Assembly: GCF_030316885.1 (NCBI RefSeq)
Contig: NZ_JASZYQ010000002.1
Location: 256,001 to 320,000, forward strand
Source of the DNA: Variovorax jilinensis
GTDB taxonomy: Bacteria > Pseudomonadota > Gammaproteobacteria > Burkholderiales > Burkholderiaceae_C
DNA length: 64,000 nucleotides
Direction: 5' to 3'
The notes under the pieces were generated by a model that was not told where the DNA came from, ran no database searches, and saw nothing but the letters and a program-made list of their open reading frames with translations. Made by a program: the position numbers and the translations under genes. Positions 55,634 to 64,000 of this stretch are shown one piece after another (within the stretch, counting starts at the first letter, position 1; each line of letters begins with the position of its first letter).

Positions 55634-56344
55634 ATGAATGCCTGGGCCGCCGATCTCCTAGACGATCTCCGACACGTTAAAGGCGCCGAAGCAGTCTTCT
55701 CACGCATCGCCCGGTGCGCGCGACAGCTTGGCTTCGAGCGCTGCGCCTACGGCCTGCGCAGGCCGTTGCCCTTCAGCAATCCGCATCTTGAATGGGTCAG
55801 CGACTACGATCCGCGCTGGCAGGTGCGCTACGCCGAGGCAGGCTACCTGCGCGTGGACCCGACGGTCCGCCATGCCCTGCGATCGCATCGGCCTGTGGTC
55901 TGGAGCGATGCGCTGTTACCTGCGGCGCGGGCCTTGTGGGACGAGGCATGCGGCTTCGGTCTGCGCATTGGCTGGTCGCAGTCGCGCTTCGATGCCGACG
56001 GTTCGGTCGCGATGCTTTCCCTTGCGCGTGCGCACGAGTCTCTAGCGCATGCTGAACTTGCCGCCGGACAGCCTCAATGGCGCCTGCTCGTCGACATCGC
56101 ACACGAGGCGCTGTCTGATGCGCTGACTGCCGGCGCCTGCCACGCCATCCCACCGCTGACGCGGCGCGAAATCGAGGTCCTCCGATGGACCGCCGATGGC
56201 AAGACCTCATGCGAGACCGGCGACATCCTGGGCGTCTCGGAAGACACCGCAGACTTTCACGTCAGGAACGCTGTTCGAAAGCTCGGTGTGAGCACGCGGG
56301 CATCGGCGGCCGCCCGTGCAGCGGTGCTGGGGCTGCTGCGCTGA
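55634..56344 (+). CDS. LuxR-family quorum-sensing regulator
   Basis: A 236-residue acyl-homoserine-lactone receptor. The N-terminal domain carries the conserved tryptophan and tyrosine (PRWQVRYAEAGYL), the Asp-Pro pair (VDPT) and the later Trp (VVWSD). The C-terminal helix-turn-helix reads PLTRREIEVLRWTADGKTSCETGDILGVSEDTADFHVRNAVRKL. It is convergent with the luxI-type gene, the stops overlapping by 83 bp, so each gene's 3' end is antisense to the other. Confidence 0.9.
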   Translation: MNAWAADLLDDLRHVKGAEAVFSRIARCARQLGFERCAYGLRRPLPFSNPHLEWVSDYDPRWQVRYAEAGYLRVDPTVRHALRSHRPVVWSDALLPAARALWDEACGFGLRIGWSQSRFDADGSVAMLSLARAHESLAHAELAAGQPQWRLLVDIAHEALSDALTAGACHAIPPLTRREIEVLRWTADGKTSCETGDILGVSEDTADFHVRNAVRKLGVSTRASAAARAAVLGLLR

Positions 56345-56954
56345 GGCTTGCGCAACCCTCGCAAGCTACGCAACCCTGGCAACCCACACCAGCAGCGTTG
56401 GCGGGCACTTCGATCCAGCACGCGACCAGCATGCGACCGTCGACCCACACGGGCTCTGCCGCGCGGCAGGCCGTGAACCCGAGGTGCGCAAGGATCCGTT
56501 CCACGCCGATCGGCGACACGCTGATCAGGCGCTTCACGCCGTGCGCGGCCGCGCAGCGAAGCGCATTGCTCAACAGCGCAGGCGCCACCGCGGAGCCGAA
56601 TGGCCGTACCGCCTGCCCGTCGACGAGGTCGAGATCGACCGTCGCGAAGCGCGACAACTCCCACACCTCGGGCGACCGCGGCATCGCCGCGTGTGCATGC
56701 AATTGCGGAAAGACTTCAGCCATCAGATAGGGCCGCTCGGTCGGCAGCAACCGGGCGATGCCGATCAACTCGCCGTCGTCACGCAGCGCGATGAGGTGCA
56801 GGGTGTCGTCGCGGTCGAACTGGTCGAACTCCAGGCCACTGCGTGCTTCGAGTGCCCAACCGAGGCGATCGACAAACACGCGGTGCCGGTAGCGGCCCAC
56901 CCGCCGCAGCATTTCGGCAGGCAAGTCCCTGGTGGTTGCTGCAATGAATTGCAT
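56262..56954 (-). CDS. LuxI-family acyl-homoserine-lactone synthase
   Basis: Makes the diffusible AHL signal from S-adenosylmethionine and acyl-ACP. All invariant residues are present: R25, F27, W33, D44, D47, R68, E99 and R102 (RYRHRVF, LGW, DQFD, RLLPT, WELSRF). At 230 residues it is about 20-25 longer than usual; the extra C-terminus from about 187 is Cys/Ala/Pro-rich, has no family similarity, and coincides with the overlap with luxR. The start at 56954 fits the family N-terminus. Confidence 0.92.
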   Translation of the reverse strand: MQFIAATTRDLPAEMLRRVGRYRHRVFVDRLGWALEARSGLEFDQFDRDDTLHLIALRDDGELIGIARLLPTERPYLMAEVFPQLHAHAAMPRSPEVWELSRFATVDLDLVDGQAVRPFGSAVAPALLSNALRCAAAHGVKRLISVSPIGVERILAHLGFTACRAAEPVWVDGRMLVACWIEVPANAAGVGCQGCVACEGCASLSAAAPAPLHGRPPMPACSHRAFEQRS

Positions 56955-57448
56955 TTCGACATCTCCATTCCTTGAGAAACCGTGAATTGCAGCGCAATGA
57001 AGTGAATCTCATAACTACCCGAACGGCTAGGCGAAGGTAGATATCGCGCGATCTCGAGAATGAATATTGAGATGAGAAGACTGGTTCGTCGACTCATTGA
57101 GATTGAACGCATAAACGTTCGGAATTTTCCAATCTCATATACAGATAGTTCGTCAAAGTCACTCATTGCATGGCGCCTCGATCGCATGCCGATCTCTATC
57201 AGTGGGAGATCTTCATCCAGGATGCTTACCGGATGAATCAGCCAGTGACGCGCTCTCTGTCGCAATTCGCCAACGCAACTTCAGGTCTGAGTGGTTGACA
57301 TTGCATAGTCATGGATTGAAGTTGCATGAATGACTCCAACTCGAATGAATCGCTCTGATGCAATAGCGACAACTTCCCAAAAGGAGGTTGGCCCGGGGCC
57401 CGAGCTAATCGCACCTGAGCCCTCTGTTTAACCTTGGAGAAACTTGCA
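56955..57448. other. AT-richer intergenic region between luxI and porin
   Basis: This 494-bp stretch is visibly lower in G+C than its surroundings. Just upstream of luxI (56983-57001) is a near-palindrome TGAATTGC-AGC-GCAATGAA, a candidate LuxR site. CTACC-N16-GGTAG lies near 57013-57038. TTGACA at about 57296-57301 may be a porin -35, but I see no convincing -10. A 59-codon ATG frame at 57060-57239 has atypical codon use and is not called. Confidence 0.55.
56983..57001 (-). promoter_or_regulatory. Candidate lux-box-like dyad upstream of luxI
   Basis: A 19-bp dyad TGAATTGC-AGC-GCAATGAA with perfect inner ATTGC/GCAAT arms, 28 bp before the luxI start. The ATTGC/GCAAT core also occurs in the perfect palindrome ahead of luxR. 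It is shorter and closer to the start codon than classical lux boxes, so repression is as possible as activation. Confidence 0.4.
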
Positions 57449-58783
57449 ATGAAAAAATCTCTAGTCGCCCTGGCCGCTCTGGCTGTCGTCGGCGTCGCCT
57501 CCGCCCAATCGTCGGTCACCCTCTTCGGTGTGGTCGATGCGGCCGTCAGCGGCTTCTCGAACAAGTCGAAAGACGCAAACCGTCCCACCCTGGAAAACCT
57601 GGGCTACCTTCAGGCACCGAGCGCGAAGGTCAAGCAGACCGTGCTGCGCAATTCGGGCTACAACTCGAGCCGTCTCGGCTTCCGTGGCGTCGAAGACCTC
57701 GGCGGCGGCCTCGCAGCCAGCTTCTGGCTCGAAGCTGCTTTGGGCAATGATGATGGCACCGCGGGTGGCAATGTCTCCAACTCGGGCTCGCTGAACGGCC
57801 TGTTCAATCGCCGATCGACCGTCAGCCTGTCCGGTGCATTCGGTGAGGTCCGCCTTGGTCGCGACTACACCCCCACCTTCTGGAACGACACCGTGTTCGA
57901 TCCGTTCGGCACCAACGGCGTGGGTACCAACCTGATCTCGACCGCCAATGGCTACAACACCCCCGGCAGCGCCGCCAGCGGCTTCACGGCGAACAACAAC
58001 TACGTTCGCGCCAGCAACTCGATCGGCTACTTCCTGCCTCCGAACCTCGGCGGGGTGTACGGCCAGTTCATGTATGCGTTCAACGAAAAGACGAGCTACG
58101 ACCCGGGCGGCCTGACGCCTCCGGGCATCGGCGCCGTCGTCGCGAATCCGACCCTTGCCGACGTGGGCAGGAACGAGCGTGCTGGCCGCTACATCGGTGG
58201 CCGCGTCGGCTATGCCAGCGGTCCGCTGGACGTGGCGCTGGCCTACAGCCAGAGCACGATCTCCTCGAACTACTTCGGCGGTACCACCGACAACCTCAAC
58301 ACCTGGAACCTTGGGGCTTCGTATGACTTCGGCATGGTCAAGCTGTTCGGCGAATACTCGAAAGCAAAGCTGAAGCAAGACTCGTCGCTGGTCTTCATCC
58401 CGACGGACATCGATCCCTATGGTTTCCGTCAGCCCGGCGCCGCGGGATGGTTGCTCGGCGCCACGATGCCGGTCGGCCCTGGTCTGATCCGCGTGTCGTA
58501 CTCCGCAGTCGACTACAAGAGGACGAGCGTCTGGAACGATCTGACCGGTTTCGCGCCGGAGCCGAAGGCCAACAAGTTTGCGCTTGGCTACGTGCACAAC
58601 CTTTCGAAGCGTACGGCGCTGTACACCACGGTGGCCTACCTGAAGAACAAGAACGGCGCCGATCTCTCGGTGGGCGGCCCGGCGTTCTACACGAAGAACT
58701 CTGTGAACGGTCGCGGCGACGTCAGCGACATGCGCGCCAAGACCTCGACCGGCTACGACATCGGCATTCGCCATTCGTTCTGA
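57449..58783 (+). CDS. Gram-negative trimeric porin
   Basis: A 444-residue outer-membrane general diffusion porin of the beta-proteobacterial (Omp32/OpcP-like) family. Residues 1-24 are a signal peptide (MKKSLVALAALAVVGVASAQ). The mature start SSVTLFGVVDAAVSGFSN, the LGGGLAASFWLE and GEVRLGRDYTP strands, and the C-terminal GIRHSF ending in Phe are diagnostic. It is longer than most (about 350), with extra loop sequence near residues 160-250. TTGGAG precedes the ATG. It ends in a clear terminator. Confidence 0.93.
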   Translation: MKKSLVALAALAVVGVASAQSSVTLFGVVDAAVSGFSNKSKDANRPTLENLGYLQAPSAKVKQTVLRNSGYNSSRLGFRGVEDLGGGLAASFWLEAALGNDDGTAGGNVSNSGSLNGLFNRRSTVSLSGAFGEVRLGRDYTPTFWNDTVFDPFGTNGVGTNLISTANGYNTPGSAASGFTANNNYVRASNSIGYFLPPNLGGVYGQFMYAFNEKTSYDPGGLTPPGIGAVVANPTLADVGRNERAGRYIGGRVGYASGPLDVALAYSQSTISSNYFGGTTDNLNTWNLGASYDFGMVKLFGEYSKAKLKQDSSLVFIPTDIDPYGFRQPGAAGWLLGATMPVGPGLIRVSYSAVDYKRTSVWNDLTGFAPEPKANKFALGYVHNLSKRTALYTTVAYLKNKNGADLSVGGPAFYTKNSVNGRGDVSDMRAKTSTGYDIGIRHSF

Positions 58784-58820
58784 TCTGAGCCCTGACTCGA
58801 AATCGACCTAGTCGATCCTG

Positions 58821-58853
58821 AAGGCTGCCCGGCAATCGTCGGGCGGCCTTTTT
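58821..58853 (+). terminator. Rho-independent terminator of the porin gene
   Basis: An 11-nt arm AAGGCTGCCCG (58821-58831) pairs with CGGGCGGCCTT (58840-58850, one mismatch), followed by TTTTT. Confidence 0.85.
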
Positions 58854-58896
58854 CGTTTCATCGAGAAGGGGCTCGGCTGCCCGGCAAGAGACTTCC

Positions 58897-59214
58897 ATGA
58901 GGGACCGCGAGATCCTTTTGATCCACGCGGCAGTTGCAACAGGGGCGTTGGTCGACCTCAACGGCCTGCGCATCTTCGCGTATGTCGCATCGCTCACGAG
59001 CTTCTCTTCGGCGGCCGATGCGCTTCGCATCCACAGGTCGAGCGCGAGCCGCAGCATCCAGCGGCTCGAAGCAGCGCTCGAGACGCCCTTGCTCGAACGC
59101 ACGACGCGCAAGGTGCTCCTGACCGATCGCGGGCGCACGCTCAAGGAGGGTTGTGTCGACCTGCTGTCGCGGGTCAACGAGACGATGGGCTGGGCGACGC
59201 GCTGCCGCGTCCGA
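58897..59214 (+). pseudogene. Truncated LysR-family regulator
   Basis: Only the N-terminal helix-turn-helix and linker of a LysR regulator remain: LRIFAYVASLTSFSSAADAL, RSSASRSIQRLEAALETPLLERTTRKVLLTDRGR and a helical linker. Similarity stops around 59200, exactly where the AraC gene ends on the other strand; the effector domain is missing. The frame stays open antisense to araC until 59616, so a 239-codon chimeric product is possible in principle. TTG at 58948 after AGGGG fits the family start better than the ATG at 58897. Confidence 0.8.
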
Positions 59215-60300
59215 TCAGTGCAGGCCGTTGCGCAGCGCCTGGCGCATCCTGGTCGGTGCGACCTGGTACCAGCACTTGAACTTGCGGCTGAAGTTCGTCG
59301 GATCGTTGTAGCCGAGCTGGCTTGCGATGGCCTCCATCGACAGTTCGGTGTGCTGCAGGTACCAGGCGGCGTGGGTCTTGCGCAGGTCGTCCTTGATGTC
59401 CGAATAGGTAGCGCCCGCGTCGGCGAGCCTGCGCACGAGGGTGCGTGGCGATACGCCGAGTTCGGGTGCGACGTCGCCGATCTCGGGGTTGGCCGTGAGC
59501 CGATCCAGCACGACCCTGCGGACGCGCTGCACGAAGTCGCCGTGGACACGCTCCGATTCCAGGCGCTGGCAGGCCTGTGCAGCGTCGATGCACGCCCGAG
59601 CATCTGCGGAGCCTGAGGCGGCACGAAGCAGCCCGGCCGGCAGACGGAAGCTCAGGCAGTCGCGATCGAATTCGACCCGCCTCACGTAGCGCAGGCACGG
59701 CACGTCGTTGCCGGCCGGGCGAGCGTAGGGAAGACCGACTTCGAGCTCGTCCACGGGTCGACCGAGGATCGCCTCGAGCAGACGGCAATGCGCGCCGAGG
59801 ATCGACTGCATGACGAACACCTGCGTCTCGCACAGCGGCAGCGCCGGCCTGACATTGAGCGTGCTCCAGCGCGGACCGTTGTCGAGTTCGAAGTCGATGC
59901 CGCCGAAGATCAGGCGGGCGTGGCGGCTCAGCACCTGCAAGGCCTGGCCCAGGCTGTCGCTGGTGACGGCCGCGATGCCGACAGGGCTGTGGTACGGCTG
60001 CAGCATCGAGCCAGCCACGAGGCCCAGTGCGGGTTCGCCGCTGGACTGGATGGCATGGGCGACGAAGCGGCGGAATACCGCGAAATCGACCAGTTGCTGG
60101 TCGTCGTTGAGCGCCTGCCAGCTGAGGCCCGCGCTCTCGAGCACGCCGGCCGGGCGCACGCCGCGACTGTTCAGGCAGTCGAGCACGCTGCGAACGTAGA
60201 CGGGGTGGGCAAAGGGAAGGGCGATATCGCCCGGGGAGCTCATGGCGCTGAAGAAACCGGTCGGAAAGACTGCGAGCAATCTACCGTCCGGCTCGGCCAT
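59215..60300 (-). CDS. AraC-family transcriptional regulator (OruR/VirS type)
   Basis: A 361-residue regulator with an N-terminal arabinose-binding-like domain of the OruR/ArgR/VirS group (about 20-210) and a C-terminal double helix-turn-helix (about 255-350; PEIGDVAPELGVSPRTLVRRLADAG and SMEAIASQLGYNDPTNFSRKFKCWYQVAPTRMR). The ATG at 60300 has GAGGA 5 nt upstream; an ATG at 60243 lacks one. It lies 142 bp downstream of icd in the same direction, and its 3' end abuts the truncated LysR gene. Target genes unknown. Confidence 0.88.
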   Translation of the reverse strand: MAEPDGRLLAVFPTGFFSAMSSPGDIALPFAHPVYVRSVLDCLNSRGVRPAGVLESAGLSWQALNDDQQLVDFAVFRRFVAHAIQSSGEPALGLVAGSMLQPYHSPVGIAAVTSDSLGQALQVLSRHARLIFGGIDFELDNGPRWSTLNVRPALPLCETQVFVMQSILGAHCRLLEAILGRPVDELEVGLPYARPAGNDVPCLRYVRRVEFDRDCLSFRLPAGLLRAASGSADARACIDAAQACQRLESERVHGDFVQRVRRVVLDRLTANPEIGDVAPELGVSPRTLVRRLADAGATYSDIKDDLRKTHAAWYLQHTELSMEAIASQLGYNDPTNFSRKFKCWYQVAPTRMRQALRNGLH

Positions 60301-60442
60301 GCCGGTCCTCAATGCGCGTGGGAAGCTTCTGCAATGAACGCGGGCCGGACGGGGCCCGCGTGTCCCGGGATCATGTCGGGCGGTTGCTGTCGACCGCCGG
60401 CGAACCGCTCTCGGACGAGGGCGGTCCGACTCGATCAGCAGC

Positions 60443-62680
<2,238 letters not shown>

Positions 62681-63035
62681 TGGTTTTCTCCAGTGCGCTA
62701 AAAAGGTGCATGTGCTGCCCGCAACGGGCAAGCGGGTCCGCTGGTGCGAAGCCCGACCCGTCGAGTCTACGTTCACTCGCGATAGGCGGCGGCCGGGCGG
62801 GGTCGCGCACGGCATGTCGGGGCGGGATTCGGTGATGACAAAGGCTACCGGCGCACTGCCTGTGAAGCCGCTGCCGTGCCTGATCGCCTGCGATGGGATG
62901 GTTACAACAAGTAACGATAAATCGATTAGCGAATAACGTTCTGGTGCCGGGAGCGCATTTTCCCTGTGTACTTAAGTACCGATTTCGTCCATTATTGCGG
63001 TCCATTAGGCAATTGCCGCAACCGGGCCGACCTCA
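62681..63035. other. icd/small-gene divergent region with two palindromes
   Basis: The 355 bp between icd and the divergent small gene contain the inverted repeat GTTAC-N5-GTAAC (62901-62915) and the perfect 12-bp palindrome GTACTTAAGTAC (62968-62979), both in a locally AT-rich stretch. These are plausible operators for icd or the small gene. Nothing else is recognised. Confidence 0.6.
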
Positions 63036-63248
63036 ATGGACGCACCAATCCCTGCAGACAATCCCGCATTCCGTCGCTGGACCGAAGTCACGGACGCTTT
63101 CGCGCGTGAATTCCAGAGCCTGCAATCCGGAAACAAGGCGGCATTGGCGGAGGTGCGAAGGCTCTCGGGCGAGTTGCAGCGCATCGGCAAGGAAATGGGA
63201 CAGGACGTGCGGCACATCCCCACGGCGGGGGTCGACGCCGCGAAGTGA
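63036..63248 (+). CDS. Small helical hypothetical protein
   Basis: A 70-residue, mostly alpha-helical and charged protein (start MDAPIPADNPAFRRWTEV) with no signal, membrane segment or known motif. Its codon use is acceptable for the genome and it follows the palindromic region. I do not recognise a family. The small size and helical content are compatible with a regulator or adaptor, but this is not shown. Confidence 0.5.
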   Translation: MDAPIPADNPAFRRWTEVTDAFAREFQSLQSGNKAALAEVRRLSGELQRIGKEMGQDVRHIPTAGVDAAK

Positions 63249-63334
63249 CAGCGCTTTATTCAGAGTTTTCTCACTGACGCGCGAGACGCGCGTTCCTAGA
63301 CTTGTGCGCTTCCTGTCCTCCTGATTCCGAATCC

Positions 63335-63577
63335 ATGACTGCAGCCACGCTCGGCAACGAGCCGCCCTTCGAATCGACGCTGACCACACCATCGCCCGCA
63401 CGTGATCTCGCGTGTACCGGCGCGGTCCATCGCATCATGGGTCGCATCGACCATTACCTTCGGTGTGAAACACGCGAAGACGCGCACGACGGCGTACGGC
63501 TTATTGCGCGCCGGCAACTCGAAGCCGTGCTGGTTCAGGAACTCGTGAGCGCGCGATTGATGGGCGTCCGAATTTAG
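63335..63577 (+). CDS. Small hypothetical protein
   Basis: An 80-residue frame with ATG at 63335; an in-frame upstream codon at 63302 adds only Cys/Ser-rich residues. The C-terminal half (RLIARRQLEAVLVQELVSARLMG) is an amphipathic helix. It has no recognised domain. It sits 86 bp after the previous small gene, and codon use is less biased than in the main genes, so confidence is limited. Confidence 0.4.
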   Translation: MTAATLGNEPPFESTLTTPSPARDLACTGAVHRIMGRIDHYLRCETREDAHDGVRLIARRQLEAVLVQELVSARLMGVRI

Positions 63578-63732
63578 AACTCGGCGTTTACGCGCTAAGA
63601 GATAAGTTTTCAATTCGGTGCCGCTCGGCACGCCGCTCAGGACCTTTGTCACAAAGCGGCCGACTTCGTGTTCCAAAGCCTTTCGGTCGTGCCGCGGCGC
63701 CCCTAGCATCGCGCCAACACTGAAAGCAAACC

Positions 63733-64000
63733 ATGCCGGATTCCATTTCCCGATCGATGCGCGTGCTGGTCCTGTTGTCGCTCGGCGTGACCAGCCTGAT
63801 GGCAAACGCCGAGATCCGCCGCTGCAAGGACGAGAACGGTCAGACCGTGATTTCGGATCGCCCCTGCGGTGCGGCCTTCCAGGGTCAGGGACCGCAACGC
63901 GATGCCTCTGGCGTTGCGGCGGTGGACCGCATGGCGGTGCCCGACATGCGCGTCGGCAGCGCGCGCCAGGGCAGCGGCCAGTACGACTTCATTCCGGGCC
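63733..64000 (+). CDS. DUF4124-domain secreted protein, cut by window end
   Basis: The first 89 codons of a periplasmic protein. Residues 1-27 are a signal peptide (SISRSMRVLVLLSLGVTSLMANA), then AEIRRCKDENGQTVISDRPC is a DUF4124 module with its paired cysteines. DUF4124 proteins are common in beta- and gammaproteobacteria and have no known enzymatic role. The C-terminus lies outside the window. Confidence 0.8.
   Translation, partial: MPDSISRSMRVLVLLSLGVTSLMANAEIRRCKDENGQTVISDRPCGAAFQGQGPQRDASGVAAVDRMAVPDMRVGSARQGSGQYDFIPG

Noticed and set aside
57060..57239. 59-codon ATG frame between luxI and porin
   Set aside because: Codon use (AGA, ATA, low third-position G+C) is unlike real genes here, and there is no Shine-Dalgarno or similarity.
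56765..57265. 166-codon minus frame overlapping luxI upstream
   Set aside because: It overlaps the luxI N-terminus in another frame, and its upstream part lacks G/C-biased third positions.

Overview
The window is about 67% G+C and reads as chromosomal DNA of a betaproteobacterium, most likely Burkholderiales/Comamonadaceae (Variovorax-like). The gene order (pth-rplY-prs-tRNA-Gln-ispE-lolB-TPR; nadK/hrcA; rpoZ-gmk-spoT; yicC-kinase-PP2C-rph-rdgB-hemW), the monomeric isocitrate dehydrogenase and the Gram-negative porin all fit that group. This placement is inferred from gene content, not from a database search.

Layout. Positions 1-5.6 kb: a minus-strand housekeeping block from a secreted TPR protein through lolB, ispE, tRNA-Gln, prs and rplY to pth, which is cut by the window start. 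5.6-9.5 kb: mutM, a dynamin-like GTPase and mutY, with a promoter carrying a perfect 8-bp inverted repeat before the GTPase. 9.6-14.2 kb: nadK-recN-rapZ on the minus strand, divergent from hrcA, then a CAT-anticodon tRNA. 14.2-26.3 kb is accessory. It holds a HAD phosphatase, a cold-shock/excalibur membrane protein, and a tightly packed five-gene operon: carotenoid-desaturase-like flavoprotein, orphan protein, polyprenyl diphosphate synthase, saccharopine-dehydrogenase-like reductase and an acetoacetate-decarboxylase-like protein. A convergent cyclase-AAA-TPR signalling protein follows, with a repeat-rich promoter. 26.5-32.1 kb: tRNA-Arg, a YpeA-like acetyltransferase, a membrane protein, greB, spoT, rpoZ and gmk. 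32.1-46.4 kb: a BrxR/CapW-like WYL regulator divergent from an SbcD-like nuclease, an SbcC-like ATPase and recC-recB-recD, with every gene junction overlapping or close.

46.4-48.7 kb is an ECF41 sigma-factor circuit (sigma factor, carboxymuconolactone-decarboxylase-like protein, NmrA-like oxidoreductase). Both the sigma gene and its target carry TGTCACA-N16-CGTC promoters. 48.8-55.2 kb: yicC, a Ser/Thr kinase and PP2C phosphatase pair, rph, rdgB, hemW, a TetR regulator and tRNA-Ser. 55.3-57 kb: a convergent LuxR/LuxI quorum-sensing pair overlapping by 83 bp at the 3' ends. 57.4-64 kb: a porin, a truncated LysR gene abutting an AraC regulator, monomeric icd, two small hypothetical genes and the start of a DUF4124 protein.

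The best candidates for something undescribed are the 16-23 kb isoprenoid-type operon with its cyclase/ATPase neighbour, and the WYL-SbcDC-RecCBD cluster. The ECF41 circuit and the overlapping luxR/luxI pair are the clearest regulatory observations.
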